DNA from: Limnanthes douglasii subsp. nivea
Taxonomy: Eukaryota > Streptophyta > Magnoliopsida > Brassicales > Limnanthaceae
Direction of reading: 5' to 3'
Length of the DNA: 64,000 bases
Assembly (NCBI GenBank): GCA_036936605.1
Contig: JAUPFV010000002.1
Span: 338,956,654-339,020,653, forward strand
Below are positions 12,001 through 23,375 of this stretch, piece after piece; position 1 is the stretch's first letter, and every line of letters begins with the position of its first letter. The notes under the pieces are model-generated. The model saw only the letters and a list, made by a program, of their open reading frames with translations, did no database searches and was not told where the DNA came from. The position numbers were made by a program, and so were the translations under genes.

Positions 12001-12259
12001 CAGAGATTTTGGTAAATCTTTGCACAATCATGCGAAGATTGTGCACAATCTTGGAATGATTGTGCATCTTCCACGCGTGTTCTTGCGTGGAAGTGTACAT
12101 TTCAAAGCACGATTTCGTGCGAATATTTATTCTGTGCAGAAAAAATTAAAAATTTACCTCAAGGAAACTCTCCATATGGCCAGTAAACAGCTCCTCCTCC
12201 TCCGAAAGGAAATCATCAACGTTGCAGCTCCAATTGTCGTTATAGTCACTTAAATCCAT
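9003..12259 (-). pseudogene. MULE transposase fused to an OTU cysteine-protease-like domain (4 exons), disabled
   Basis: Exons on the minus strand: 12259-12158 (34 codons, MDLSDYND...), 11820-10571, 10490-9283 and 9191-9003, with GT-AG introns that keep phase. Order of domains: an acidic start; a FAR1/WRKY-GCM1-like zinc-binding region (CERYSVY, KKCGCPF, HNH); a MULE DDE core (LIMDSMYKT near 11104, VTDRELALMNAI near 10900, MLCTWHINNN); a SWIM-like cysteine cluster (CGCVIRTAQNLPCACEC); a basic linker; and an OTU-like domain with DGNCGFR near 9630 and LPDFGLVIATRYP. The C-terminal exon has PNWFAFRT. Defects: TGA at 9872-9874 in place of an expected Trp, a second stop near 9553, a frameshift before about 9500, and Tyr where the OTU catalytic His is expected (FVHDNYF). 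All other exon joins are clean, so decay is recent. Confidence 0.88.
11821..12157 (-). other. First intron of the MULE-OTU gene with GCGAAG-type repeats
   Basis: A 337-base intron with donor GTAAAT and acceptor TTTGTGTAG. Between 11985 and 12125 it contains several imperfect copies and inverted copies of GCACAATCATGCGAAGAT, plus CTTCCACGCGTG/TTGCGTGGAAG arms. A related motif occurs at the same place in the second MULE-OTU copy (about 40380-40440). Confidence 0.65.
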
Positions 12260-12426
12260 TCTTGGAGTAGTTGAGTTTTAACTTTTAATAATTAAGGTTT
12301 ATTAAATGTTTGGGTGGGAGTTTGGGATTGTTATATTCTGTGTTTTTTTTAAAATTTTGGAGAGATAAATGGTAGGAAAAGAGAGGAGGAGAAGAAGAAA
12401 ATGGGTGGTTGGAAAAATTGATGATT

Positions 12427-12434
12427 TTTATATA
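12427..12434 (-). promoter_or_regulatory. TATA-like box of the MULE-OTU gene
   Basis: TATATAAA on the minus strand, about 170 bases upstream of the ATG at 12259 and just inside the GAGACCC motifs near 12482-12516. The leader between them is pyrimidine-rich. Confidence 0.45.
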
Positions 12435-12481
12435 TGAAGTCATTTTGGTAATTTCAAGTTCACACAAAAAATCCAAAATAG

Positions 12482-12516
12482 AGATCTCACTATAATAATA
12501 AAGGGTCTCGTTTTAG
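12482..12516. repeat. Right-end inverted GAGACCC motifs
   Basis: AGATCTCACTATAAT followed by GGGTCTCGTTTTAG (12503-12516). Read on the minus strand these match the left array at 4159-4209 in order and spacing, though imperfectly. Confidence 0.65.
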
Positions 12517-12529
12517 ACGTGGCCAACAT

Positions 12530-13937
12530 ATTTCATTTTCAAGAAAAAGTTCAATCATTTATTAGCCAATTATTACTACATTTATTCATTTTGCCCCTTT
12601 CTCTTTACAAAATACTCTTTCTCTTTACAAAATACTCGCTATCTGGAAAATTGAAATTTCTTAAACAACCATCTGAAGTAATCTAAAAATATCTGAATTC
12701 ATTAATAATAACCCTTACAAATGGTATAATACCTGAAAGAAAAAATGACAATAAAATAATAATTGAATACACGAAATATTAAAATAAAAAAACATTTGCC
12801 GACTTGATTATATATATAAATAATTGCAGGTCACCAAATAATTCAACTTGATATTGATATTTGTATTATTTCTTTTATAAGTAGTTTCAGATCATCCACG
12901 CGGCCTCTTGATATGCAACACACATCCACGATACAGCAGAATTATAACGGCCAACTATAAATAATACTCAAAACAAAATAAATAATCCCTTATCCAATTT
13001 ATCCTGTCGGATCGCCGTTAGATTGTCCTCGTATCAACGAAATCATCGGTCAGTATTTATCTACCCACAATAATCTCCATCATTTTTCTCTATCCATTAA
13101 AATCATATACTCCATAATTTTCTGACACGTTTGTGGTACCGACGTTATCATCGGTTCCTTATCCAGTTCTATAAGTACAGTATTATTTTTTTGAGATATT
13201 TTGACTCTTACCCATTCCTCTAAATTGTGAATATCTTTTTTTATTAAAAATATATTTTCATAATCTATTTTATCAAAATATAATGCTAGAGATTATTAAA
13301 ATCTCTTATCGGTTAAACATAAAAAAAAGTTACTTGTATATATAAACAATATATTTCAATTAGTGTCGATTTTATTAGCTGTTTTTATTTATATACGGAC
13401 ATAATACTAATCTCCATAACATAAAAATACTATTTTCGGTAGTCGAGTTGGTTGAGTATGGTTGTGAATGATGTTTACCACGATCAATTTTTTTCGAAAA
13501 AAAAAAAAGAATTTACAAAAAATTTACAAAAACTCCAAAACATTATATATTATTTATAAAACAAATATATTTCACACAATCCAAAATAACCATTTAACAT
13601 AATAAATAAATAAATAAACATTTCACAGAACTGATAAAAAAAACCGTATTTTAAGCGGTTTTCAAGCAAATGGATAAAATCCACTATGTCCTGTCCTGTT
13701 AACATTATTTCTCTATCCAACTTTTTAAAAACAATTCAGTGCCGTTAGATCCGATCCAACGATCCATCAATAACCCACGTAAGAGTTGGACAAGTTTCTT
13801 CAACTTTGTTAAAATACATTAAATGAGGTTCCTTTACAAACGAAGAACGCAATCCAAATTCTTTATCAACGTTCAACACCCAAACCAGTCTCAGATTACA
13901 TACTTTTAATCCAAAATTTTAAAAATTTCGCGAAAAT
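12530..13937. other. Upstream region of the thioredoxin gene, no gene seen
   Basis: AT-rich. Contains a short direct duplication (TTTACAAAATACTC at about 12604 and 12624) and A/T runs near 13495. The last 130 bases before the ATG probably include the promoter and leader, but no clear TATA box stands out. Confidence 0.5.
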
Positions 13938-15546
13938 ATGACGGAGGTAATTGGCAAAATCAATCTTGTTCCATCGATTTGTAAATATCGTCAGAATCGA
14001 AACTCGAAAGGTTTTGGGAGGTTTCAATCTCTGAAACTTAAATCGTCGTTTTTAAGGAGCGATTTCAATGGTAGAGGTTTAGTTGTAGGAGATAATAAAC
14101 TCGTCAACAAGAGGAGAGATTTTCAAGTCTCCGTTAAAGCGCAGGTTGGTTTTTCTACTTCTTCTCGATTTCATAGCTAATCGATGGTTTTAGATTTAGA
14201 TTTAGATTTATAGTTGTTAAAGATTAGATTTTGGTTATGGGTTTTATCATGATTTGATTAGAAATGGAGTGGATAAAGGTAAAACGAAGATTAAGAAGAT
14301 CTAAGGCAGTGTTTGGTTGATGATAAAGATGTTTATTAGCATATTGAACTGATGTTGGACGTGTAACAGGGTGGACTTATAGGTAACGCTAGAAAATGGT
14401 GGGAGAAAGGGCTTCAACCAAACATGAGAGAAGTGGAATCAGCACAAGACCTTGCTGATTCTCTTCTTAATGCCGGAGACAAGCTTGTAGTTCTTGATTT
14501 CTTCTCTCCTGGTTGTGGTGGCTGCAAAGCTCTTCATCCCAAGGTATTGCAACTTTTGAATTCGAATTTGAATTTGAATTTGGTGTTTTTTGAGTTGGAT
14601 ATTGATGGTGGTCTTTGTTATGTTTTGGTAGATATGTCAATTAGCAGAAATTCATCCGGATGTGGAGTTTCTTGCGATTAATTATGAAGAGCACAAGTCC
14701 ATGTGCTATAGCCTTGGTGTTCATGTGCTTCCCTTTTTCCGATTTTATCGAGGAGCTCTTGGTCGTGTATGCAGCTTTAGCTGTACCAATGCTACGGTCA
14801 GTCAGTCTTCTTCATAATCTTTCGCTGATACTCTTTGTGTTTGGAATGTTCAATGTTGTAGCTATTATAGTTGCTTATAGTTTGTATGAGATTTGAATGT
14901 TTTAGAGCCAAATAGATTTCGTTTGTAGAGTGTGGAGTTCTTTGCTTTAGAATCTATTATGTTATCATAATTTACTGTCTAGCTTAGAGTTTGCGAACAT
15001 TCTCTGGTCCTCAATGCATGTTTGAGATGCCAAATACGAAATTTTTGGAACCTTTTCGGTTCACAAATAAAAAAGAAAAGAACTTTGTTAAATATTTATG
15101 TTTCCACAACAAAAACTTCAAAAATACTGCCCATGAAACCAGATTTCGGAACTCAGCCGAACATAGATTCAAAATCGTTTTTGTTTTTAACTTTTGACAA
15201 GTATTAGTTCGAATATTTTGTTATGTTTGTACTATATCTACTGAATCTAAATAATATTCTGATGATTTTTCAGATTAAGAAATTCAAAGATGCTTTGGCC
15301 AAACACACACCTGACAGAGTCAGTCTTGAGCCCACTAAGGGTCTCGAAGAAAAGGAGCTGATTGCATTATCCGAAAACAGGGATCTAAACTTTACCTACA
15401 CACCAAAACCAAACCAACCAGACGTTGTTGAGCCGCAGCACGAAGCGCCTCTAAAGGAAGCAACCCGATTTAGCTCTAATCCAAGGACCTTCGACCCCGT
15501 CCCAAAAGAAACGTCGGAGAAGGTTTTAGTCAATTTGGAGAGATGA
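13938..15546 (+). CDS. ACHT4: Atypical Cys-His-rich thioredoxin, chloroplastic (ACHT4 / thioredoxin-like 1 type)
   Basis: Four exons: 13938-14144, 14370-14543, 14632-14796 and 15274-15546. All introns are phase 0 with GT-AG ends, giving 272 residues. The first 69 residues are rich in Lys, Arg and Ser, as expected for a plastid transit peptide. The thioredoxin fold starts near residue 70; the redox site is C-G-G-C at residues 118-121 (FFSPGCGGCKALH), and the cis-proline is Pro161 (HVLPFFRFYRGA). The C-terminal tail (exon 4) has IKKFKDALAKH, KGLEEKELIAL and a Pro-rich end. Length and exon-2 and exon-3 motifs fit plant thioredoxin-like 1 / ACHT4 proteins, which oxidise plastid targets in light-dependent redox control. 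No disabling change seen, and the start is the only ATG in frame with the transit peptide. Other members of the thioredoxin-like 1 clade cannot be separated by eye. Confidence 0.93.
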
Positions 15547-16359
15547 CGTGGTTAGTTATTTTTTAGCCACTTATCTCTCCTTTCTTGCAATCATGTGTAC
15601 AGTTTTAGTTTCCGTTTAGTAGAAAACAGTGTGATCGTGGTTTTTCGTTAATATGTAAGATTGGAGGAGTGTGGATGTGGAATTGCAGGCTTATGGATTT
15701 GTTTTTTTGTTACCTTAGCCTGCTTTGTCTTTTGGGAAGAGCAGCTAGCGGTTTGTTTCATTGGGTTGTTGCTCTTTCTTTTGTCTTCTACTTATAAGGA
15801 GGAAGTCCTTATCTTTGTTCAAAAGATTCAAATCTTATGGACTCAGTGTTCTTCTTACTCTTTGTGTATTAGATATAAGATCATGTTTTCTTACTCTTTT
15901 TTGGTTTTGGTTTTTGGTTTTGAGTTCATGTAGTAGTCCTACGATAGGGCAGTGACAATTTGAATTCGAATTCAAATACGGTTTAGCCATATCTGTGTCT
16001 TGTCTGTTTGGATGCAAAACATTTTTAGATTGATATGTATACTTTATCTGTTTGGATGCCAAGAAAAAATGGGTTTGAGAGAAAAAGTATGCAGAAAGCA
16101 ACGAAAGCAATTAAAGTGCTGTTTGGTCCCCGCTTTCAATATGGCCTTTCTTGCTATAAAAAGCACTTGTGTTGTGGTTATCATATTAATTTGCCCAAAA
16201 AGTTCTTTTACTTTTGATTTTCGGACCCATGTGTACTTTTTGCTTTACATTTACATTTGCAATTTTTGATACTTTTTATTGGATTTGCCTATTTAAATAT
16301 CTGCTTGATAACAAAAATTATAAAGTCTTTAATATTTTTAGAATTTTTTTAATTTGTTA
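15547..16359. other. Thioredoxin 3' flank
   Basis: T-rich sequence probably including the 3' untranslated region; short open frames here have no protein-like composition. A TTGAATTCGAATTCAA palindrome lies near 15960-15975. Confidence 0.5.
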
Positions 16360-16654
16360 GAGCATGTACAGTGATGTGGTATATGTTAACTAGTGATACG
16401 TAGGATAAAAAAATATAATTTATCTATTTTTTAGCTAACTAATTTGAACGGGCTTTAGTCGTATATATCAAAACATATTAATTAACGAATAAAATAATAA
16501 AAAAGAGAGAGTGGAGGAGAGAAAAAAGGAAAAATAAACGCTAAAATACAAAAATTACTTCCACGACATCTAACTTCAATCTTAACACATTTTTTTAGTG
16601 TTTTAACTAAAAATCAAATTAACGCATGATTTAACACTTCCGATGTACATACTC
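16360..16654. mobile_element. Tourist-like (PIF/Harbinger) MITE
   Basis: A 295-base element with ends GAGCATGTACAGTG and, in inverse, GAGTATGTACATCG. It is flanked by TTA on both sides (16357-16359 and 16655-16657), the usual PIF/Harbinger target duplication. AT-rich and non-coding inside. Confidence 0.7.
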
Positions 16655-16984
16655 TTAGGTCTTTATTATTTTGTGTTTTTAACCGTAACATATTTTATTT
16701 TATCTTGTAGGGAATTTTGGATATACTTAACTTAAAAATAAAATACCTACAATTTTCTCCTAATCTTTTTCTTATACACAAAATTTGTTTTAAAAAATAA
16801 AGATATTAAAAAGCTCTCAAACCTTTAAAAAATTCTTCAAATCCTATAAAATGATTTTCGAATAGATAGATAGTGAAAAGAACTACTTTGGTTAGAGTAT
16901 GAAACTCTAAATAAGATTGTTTTTCTAACCAATTCGTTAAAAAAAATTATTTTTGAAATTCTTCCCAGTTTAGAAAGAACTGAA

Positions 16985-17300
16985 ATCGTGCAGCCATGTC
17001 GGTTGAGACCCTCTATCCCGACGGAGCTATTATTGTAGTCCTTTTAGATCTAGATTTAATCTCCGCTGGTTGGGTGTAGTGAAAACCACCGGTTGAGTCG
17101 AGTGAAATCCGATGGGGGATGGTTCAACCAGCGTCTCTTAGGACCCTCCCTGTCGGTTCTAGAAACGTATAACTTTAGGAATTTTCGTGAATTTTTTGGA
17201 ACTGTTCTCCCGTGGAGGATATATTTTCAACCGCCCGTCGGGAGGAAACTTCTCCAGTGGTTGAGAATATTTCACCCACCGGTATGTGGCTTGTTTACCA
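16985..17300. repeat. Inverted CCGGTTGA/TCGGGAGG motif array (left)
   Basis: GC-richer block in AT-rich surroundings with repeated CCACCGGTTGAG, CAACCAGCG, GACCCTCCCTGTCGG and CCGCCCGTCGGGAGG words in both directions. It precedes a decayed MULE transposase, as the GAGACCC array precedes the genes of units A and B. Confidence 0.55.
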
Positions 17301-17349
17301 GTGGGGTTGTTAAAAACCAATATTTTTTACATAATTTTCACTTGGTGAA

Positions 17350-19020
17350 TGTAGGAGGAGGATGAGCTAATTGATTCTTGCATGGTAAAAAAGGAAGTTA
17401 AAGAGGACCCTTGCTCTGTCGATTATAGTCATTTATCAACACAGAATCACATTGCGCACAATAAGAGTCGATCGATTGGATTAAGCAAACCGCGACAGAC
17501 AAGGGTTTGTAGTTATATTACAACGTCGCGACAATGCCAATAGTAGAAAAAACTCCGAGAATCATTTTTGTGTGCGAGAGATCCAGAAATTACACAAATT
17601 TGGTAGATCCGAATGATCTTAAGAGGAAGTCTACCGGGACCAACAAATATGGATGTCATTTTTCAGCCTTAAAAGAAATAAGGTTGATGATGATTTATGG
17701 GCGTTAAAGGTCGTATGCGAAGTTCACAATCATGATACTACAAATTTCAGAGAAGGTCATTCGTACTTCAAACAATTTTCCAAAGAAAAGTTGGATTTTG
17801 TAGTTAGTTCTACAAAAATAGGATCCCATCCTCGTGATATTCTTGGGGGAGTGAAAAAAATAAACCCTAAGAATTCGTTGTACATGCGCACCGTGTGCAA
17901 TGCTCAAGCAAAACAACAGAAGATCGAGAAAGGCGGTCGGTCGCAATTCCAATACTTGTTGGGTGAACTAAAGAGGTTAAACTATTACGAATGACATAGA
18001 TCGTGCGAAGACGGAAGCAATATCATAGGTGAGCTTTCTTCGCACATCTGGTGATTTGTTACGAAGATTTTCAAATGTCATTATAATGGGTAACACATAC
18101 AAGGTAATAAAATACGAGATGCCGTTGTATGAGGTTGTTGGAGCCAATTCTACTGGGGAAACTTTCTACATCAGATTTACGTTTATGTCCGGAGAAAAAT
18201 ACGAGAGCTACAAATGGGTGTTCAAATGCTTAAATTCATTGATGGTCACTCACTCCATCGAACCACACTCCATTTTTTTTACGGATAGAGACTTAGTGTT
18301 GGTAAAGGCGGTGGAGGAAGTGTTCCCCAATGCAACCCACATTTTGTGTCGATGGCACATTAACATGAACATCCTAGGCAAAAAAGAAAAAAAATCATCG
18401 AGGACAAGAAAGTGACCAACGAATTTTTGAAAGTGTGGGTCAAATGATGTTGGCAGAAACGAAGTTATCCTTCAACAACTATCAGTCAGAATTGCACTGT
18501 GGCTTCAAAGAATATCTGAAAGCATTTGAATACACCAAAAGTTGGTTAGGACCATACAGTGATAAGTTTATCACGTGGAGAACTAACAAGTCGTTGCATA
18601 TGGGTAACAAAACCACAAACCGCGTGGAGAGTGCTCATTCCAGTCTCAAGCGTTTTTTTAGTACGAGCAAAGGTAACTTTGAGTCCTTTTTGTTTAAGGT
18701 GCATACTTTGATCGAATTGCAATATGAGGACATCAATGGGCCATTTGGAAATAGCCGCTTGTTAGCTCTACATAAATTTGCTAACATTGTGTATGAGAAG
18801 CTAATAAACAACGTCTCTCACTATGTGTTGAAACTTTTTTCTAAAGAATTAGAATGTGCTCGCAACATGACAATCGCGGATGGCATGTCTTGCAGTTGTG
18901 CAATACGAACTACACACAAGGTATACCTTCCACGCATGATATTTACGAATTTGTTGCCAATGGCTTAGAGGTTCCTCAAGCTCTCCGGATCGGTGAGACG
19001 TACTTAGTTATGCACGAGTA
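17350..19020 (+). pseudogene. Second-type MULE transposase (FAR1-related), broken
   Basis: Plus-strand pieces in several frames make up one transposase: an N-terminal zinc-binding region (TGTNKYGCHFSAL about 17640, then LKVVCEVHNHD), GSHPRDILGG and MRTVCNAQ (17820-17910), the DDE region (VIIMGNTYKV, FFTDRDLVLVKAV, ILCRWHINMN; 18080-18370), GNKTTNRVESAHSSLKR (18600-18650), and a SWIM-like SCSCAIRTTHK near 18890. The first catalytic Asp of the usual MDxTYK motif is Gly here. Stops near 17992 and 18413 and frame changes show it is dead. No OTU domain is visible after it. It is clearly diverged from the copy at 9003-12259. Confidence 0.82.
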
Positions 19021-19379
19021 GCTTGGGTACATCATCTTCTTCCTCCTCCTCCTCGTCCGAGGAGTCCCTAAGGGTACATTTCTCTCGTGAAGGTGATCGC
19101 TCTAAATTATGCTCCCTGACGCAACTAATTTTTTTCCGACGTACAGATCACTCAGAATGCTTAGAAGGCTCTCCCAGCTTGGCCCGATCTCCCTCCGGTT
19201 CCACGGCTCGGGGGACACTACCGCTACCACTACTGGTGTGACAAAAAAATTTTGACGTTGGTGGGACTTCTTCTCGTTTACGCCATCTTTCTTTATGGTA
19301 TTTTTCCTTCTTCGACAACGATATTTGTTTCCTGTGACAATAAAAAACTATTCGAATTTACTAGAAGTGGAAAAAATTA

Positions 19380-19625
19380 GGTCTCCGCCGGGTGAATCTG
19401 GCAGCCCCGCATGGAAACATGTAAAACCTACAAAAACAATACTTTCCCCCGTTGGGGCTGTCCAGGCTCACCCGATGGGGTAGAAAAACAACGAGAAAAA
19501 ACAATAAGCCTCTCCGCCGGTTAAAAATCTCTCACCCGGTGGGGACTAAGAACAAACTGGAAAAAATAAACGTCCCCGCCGGTTGACAATTTATCACCCG
19601 GTGGAGACCAAGAACACATGCGAGA
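19380..19625. repeat. Inverted CCGCCGGTTGA / TCACCCGGTGGGG motif array (right)
   Basis: At least three alternations of CCGCCGG(T/G)TGA and TCACCCGGTGGGGA about 30-40 bases apart (about 19385, 19465, 19515, 19575). Together with 16985-17300 they bracket the transposase, suggesting subterminal repeats of one decayed element. Confidence 0.6.
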
Positions 19626-19629
19626 AAAA

Positions 19630-20560
19630 TCCTAAAAACTTCGACAAATCCAACCTAAAAACTCTATTATAACACAAATCCAAGCATCTAACATAAACAT
19701 ATCACTTAAAACACTTAAATAAACATAGATTTACCTATTATAACACCCTAAATAGCTTAAATCTACTAAAACCATTAAAACCTAAATAGAACAAAAAACT
19801 AAGAAAATAAGAAACTTACTCTTTTCTCTTATCCATTTAATGTTGTTGAGTGGATTGGATTACTCCAATGTTGATGAAGAACAAATTTTGGTAAGCTGAA
19901 ATGAGAGTTTTGTCGTTTTGGTAGTTTGGTGATTCTAGGTTTTGTGAGGGAGATGGAAGGGAAGATGAGATGTTTGATTTTGGGGCTGTTTAGTTTTGTG
20001 GATGGTTAGAATATTAGGTTAGAAATTATTAAATTAAGAAGGGGTATTTTGGGTAAAATTTGGGCTACTTATAAATACGAGGGGGGCTAATTATCGTTTT
20101 GGTACCTAATTTAGCCAAAGCCTTAAATATATTGGAGGGTAATAAGATTAAGGTTCATGCTAAATTGTCGATAATTAAGATAAGTTATACAAAGTTGATT
20201 AAGTTGTCCTATTTTTAAAATCTTATTTCCTCATACTTCATCTTCTTTCTCGACCGAGATATCAAAAAAAAAATCAAAACTCTTAATTTTTTTGTATTTT
20301 TTATAAAATAAATCTGTCATCTTCTTCAATCAAGAACAATTATGTGCAAAGAGAAAAAGTAAGTATTCTTCCCCTATTTCTATTTATTTCGTTTCTAAGC
20401 TTTGAGTATATTGTTTGTTAAATTATAGATTGAAATCATTTAGGTTGTGAAATTAGTTATATATAGGGTTAAAATTGAGTTTGGAATGAAGTATTGGTTT
20501 GGTTGTGTTTGATTTATGTTATAATCATGTATTTTGTTAGATTTTGAATGGTTTGCGACT
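19630..20560. other. AT-rich stretch after the MULE relic
   Basis: No convincing gene. A short minus-strand start (ATG about 19840, then a GTAAGT donor at about 19823) is possible but too short to assign. Confidence 0.4.
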
Positions 20561-20569
20561 GTTCTTTAT

Positions 20570-20875
20570 CGCCCTGGTGCATAGCTTGCACCCCACTAGC
20601 GTCAAGCCTTGGCGATGTTGCGAGGACTAAATTATATTGTTTGAAGAGGTTTTACCCCACCAGCTTCAAACACTAGAGCTTGCGGTGACAAAGCTAATAT
20701 TTTTGCCAATATGGAACACTAGAGTTGGCGGTGATTGAGTCAATTTTTTTTTCCAATTAACTTTGTTGTCGTCAACACCAATTCTTAACACTAGTATGTA
20801 CAAACATGTTTAAAAAAAATAATTTAGTCCCCACCAGCGCTAACACTTGACGTTGGTGGTGTGCAAACACTATTT
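20570..20875. repeat. CCCCACCAGC / TTGGCGGTG motif array before the PMD relic
   Basis: Repeated ACCCCACCAGC, AACACTAGAG(C/T)T and (T/G)GGCG(A/G)TG words over 300 bases in both orientations. It differs in sequence from the other arrays but occupies the same position relative to a PMD coding region. Confidence 0.5.
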
Positions 20876-20899
20876 TTCTATTTTTTACCTAACATTTTT

Positions 20900-22240
20900 T
20901 TTTGTTGCATGTAGCAGAATACTAGGTCTGGTAAAATATCTAAAGGTCGGAGGGAGAATGTTAGGAAAGATAAAAAATAACATACTTCAGAACAGGGTCG
21001 TACTTCTCAACCCGATACTGGTTCTCATGCAGCTGAAGCAAGCCGCACTGAGTGATCTGAAGATATGGAATGGTCCATACGACGTTGCAGGTTAGAAACC
21101 ATAAGAGAACGAGGTACGGATAAAGGTGGTGGTGAACCTAATATTCGTGATGAATCACTGAATGAAGATTTAGGTTCCAAGGCAGCGAGCCTCAAGTTCG
21201 TCCCGAAAGACTTAGCACCGATCCCGACCGTCTCAAGAATTTATTCTTATCACAAAACAATATTATATTGTTTTGGGAGCACGAGTTGCATAACACATAC
21301 ATCGAGAATATAAGTTAGATCATTTATTTATAAATTTTTTTATTGATAGTAATATTATAACAATCTATTTGGTTTGATTTATTTTTCATTTTTGCAATCT
21401 CTGCCTGGTATTAGCGTTCATGTAAGTACGAACTCTTAGCCTAATATGAGCTAAGAAGTACGGAGGCTGTGAAGAATATCGTTGAAGCTAATCCACTCTG
21501 ACCTAACATTAGTCGTTTGATTAAGTTCAACTCAAACCCGTAACTGTATGAAGTTTCATCGAACTGTGGCATTAAGAGACCAACATTTTTTAGTTCTCAT
21601 TTGGTGATATGAGTATCACCTCAGATAACGTGTTCAGCATTATCGGCCTACCAGTGGTGGGGAGAATAGTCAAACCCGAGTGCAGCACCACTTATGGTGA
21701 AGTTTATGTCCATAGGTTGTTGGGGGTTACGACTTATGAGATTCAAGAGGAAATAGAGAAACATGACGGGCTCAGGTTAAGTCTTAAATGGATTATGGAA
21801 CATTTTATGGAAGAGGCATATTGGGATTCAAATCTCATGTGTACCGGTGATATGACCATACATGCTGCATATACGTACATCATGTGTATGTTCGGTTGCA
21901 CCTTTTTCACCAACACAAGCCAGAAGTATGCACATGCAGATTTTCTCACCTTTTGAACTATATAGATCAATTTGGTGAGATCATGTGTGGCACTTGCACA
22001 TTGGCATGACTATATAGAGTTATGGGATGAGTTTCGAAGTCGTCGCTCAAGAGTCTTACCGGTTTTGTCGGATTGTTAAATTGTTGGATCTACGACAATT
22101 TCCCTTGTTTTCGGCCTTAGTTTAACGACGAATATACCTTATCAAATCCCAATCTTATTAGATGGTTGCCAAAAAATCTCAAGAATATAAATGTTCAACC
22201 GAAAACCTACTATCGCGATGTCATTGCTGGTTCAATGATA
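20900..22240 (+). pseudogene. Decayed plant mobile domain (PMD) gene
   Basis: Best piece is 21609-21956: MSITSDNVFSIIGLPVVGR, then VHRLLGVTTYEIQEEIEK and AAYTYIMCMFGCTFFTNTS. These match, position by position, the PMD segment of unit A (GEMTVALDDVHMITGLSVVG, AHLLGCSVKELEAEIKEH and MGYLLHFFGCTILANKS). Upstream (20920-21240) is a charged, low-complexity N-terminal region; downstream are scattered remnants to about 22240. Many stops. It lies after a decayed MULE transposase, as in the first MULE region but in different orientation. Confidence 0.7.
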
Positions 22241-23109
22241 AAGATGTATGTATTGTTTTGTATGTATTATTAATTTTCTTATTTTATTATATGTTTGTTT
22301 GTAGGTGATATTCTAGTCATATGCGAATATGAGAGAGTGATGTATAGATTTGTATATTGACTTATATTATAATCATATATTCGTATTTTGACTATGACTT
22401 AAATGTATATGTCGGATCAAGTGATGCTGCAGTTTGGTTGGATCAAAGAGAAACCACTAGATCCTATTGCACTTCGAGTTGTTATTAAGAATTAAAAACA
22501 TTATTTTTATTATGTTAACGCTCAATATAGGGATGATTGAAGGTCATATTTTTATGTCGTTGACAAGTTCACGCGACCACTAACGGGAAACCGCAGGACA
22601 CCGATGCGTCAGTAAGAAGCATATGTCGTGAAATACATGTAATTTTTATAATACTCTTCATATTCTTGACGATCGTGCAGTGATAGACGCAGTTCATACA
22701 ATAAATCATATCTGACCTCTTGACGACAGTATGGAAGAGACAATCAATTTCACGAAGTGAGTCATGCAAGTGGCAAATTTATGGCTCATTGTCAGTTTAG
22801 ATATCATGATTTTATATTTATTCATTTAGCCACCACTATTCCTTGTCCTTATTATGTATGTTGGTTTTTCATAACTTGATTTTGTTATGTTATTAGTTGT
22901 TTTTTATATATTGTATATCATACGATTGATTGTTTTTTGTTAGAAATGTATGTTGTATAAGGTAACATTGGATATATTTTTAGAAATGTATATTGTATTG
23001 GAAATTTTGAATCTGTTGTTATGTATTGGTTGTTTTGTATTTTGTTATCGACTAATTACTTATAAAGGGTTATTTAAAATTAAAGCTTTATTTTTCATTT
23101 TTTCTTACG

Positions 23110-23375
23110 CACAAAGGTTGTGGACGCCACTCACACAGTCATTGGATTATCCACGCTGTCGGTGTGGAAATTCCACACTTACGATGTCCACACCGACAAC
23201 GTAGTTTCTCACTACAGTGTAAAAATTATGCACTGCCGATGGGATGCATAGTTATTCTTACCTGATAATAAACTTTTTTCTCTGCGTACACCGATGGTGG
23301 AAACAACTAATATCGTCGGTGAATTATCTACGCTACCAGTGTGGAAGTTACACACCAACAGTGTGATATCTTTGG
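23110..23375. repeat. CCACACCG-rich repeat block, first part
   Basis: Two partial copies of a unit containing GTACACCGATGGTGG, TTATC(C/T)ACGCT and GGAA(A/G)TT(C/A)CACAC with inverted CACACCGACA words. Further copies lie at 24890-25300. Confidence 0.6.

Larger units (their letters stand above)
7834..12516. mobile_element. MULE-type unit B carrying a transposase-OTU gene
   Basis: Bounded by a forward GAGACCC motif at about 7839-7855 and inverted copies at about 12482 and 12503-12516. It holds a small gene on the plus strand near the left end and a four-exon MULE transposase gene on the minus strand starting near the right end. Sequence just outside 12516 also weakly matches, in inverse, the flank at 4120-4150. 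This suggests that 4140-12516 may have moved as one composite. No 9-bp target duplication was found. Confidence 0.55.
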
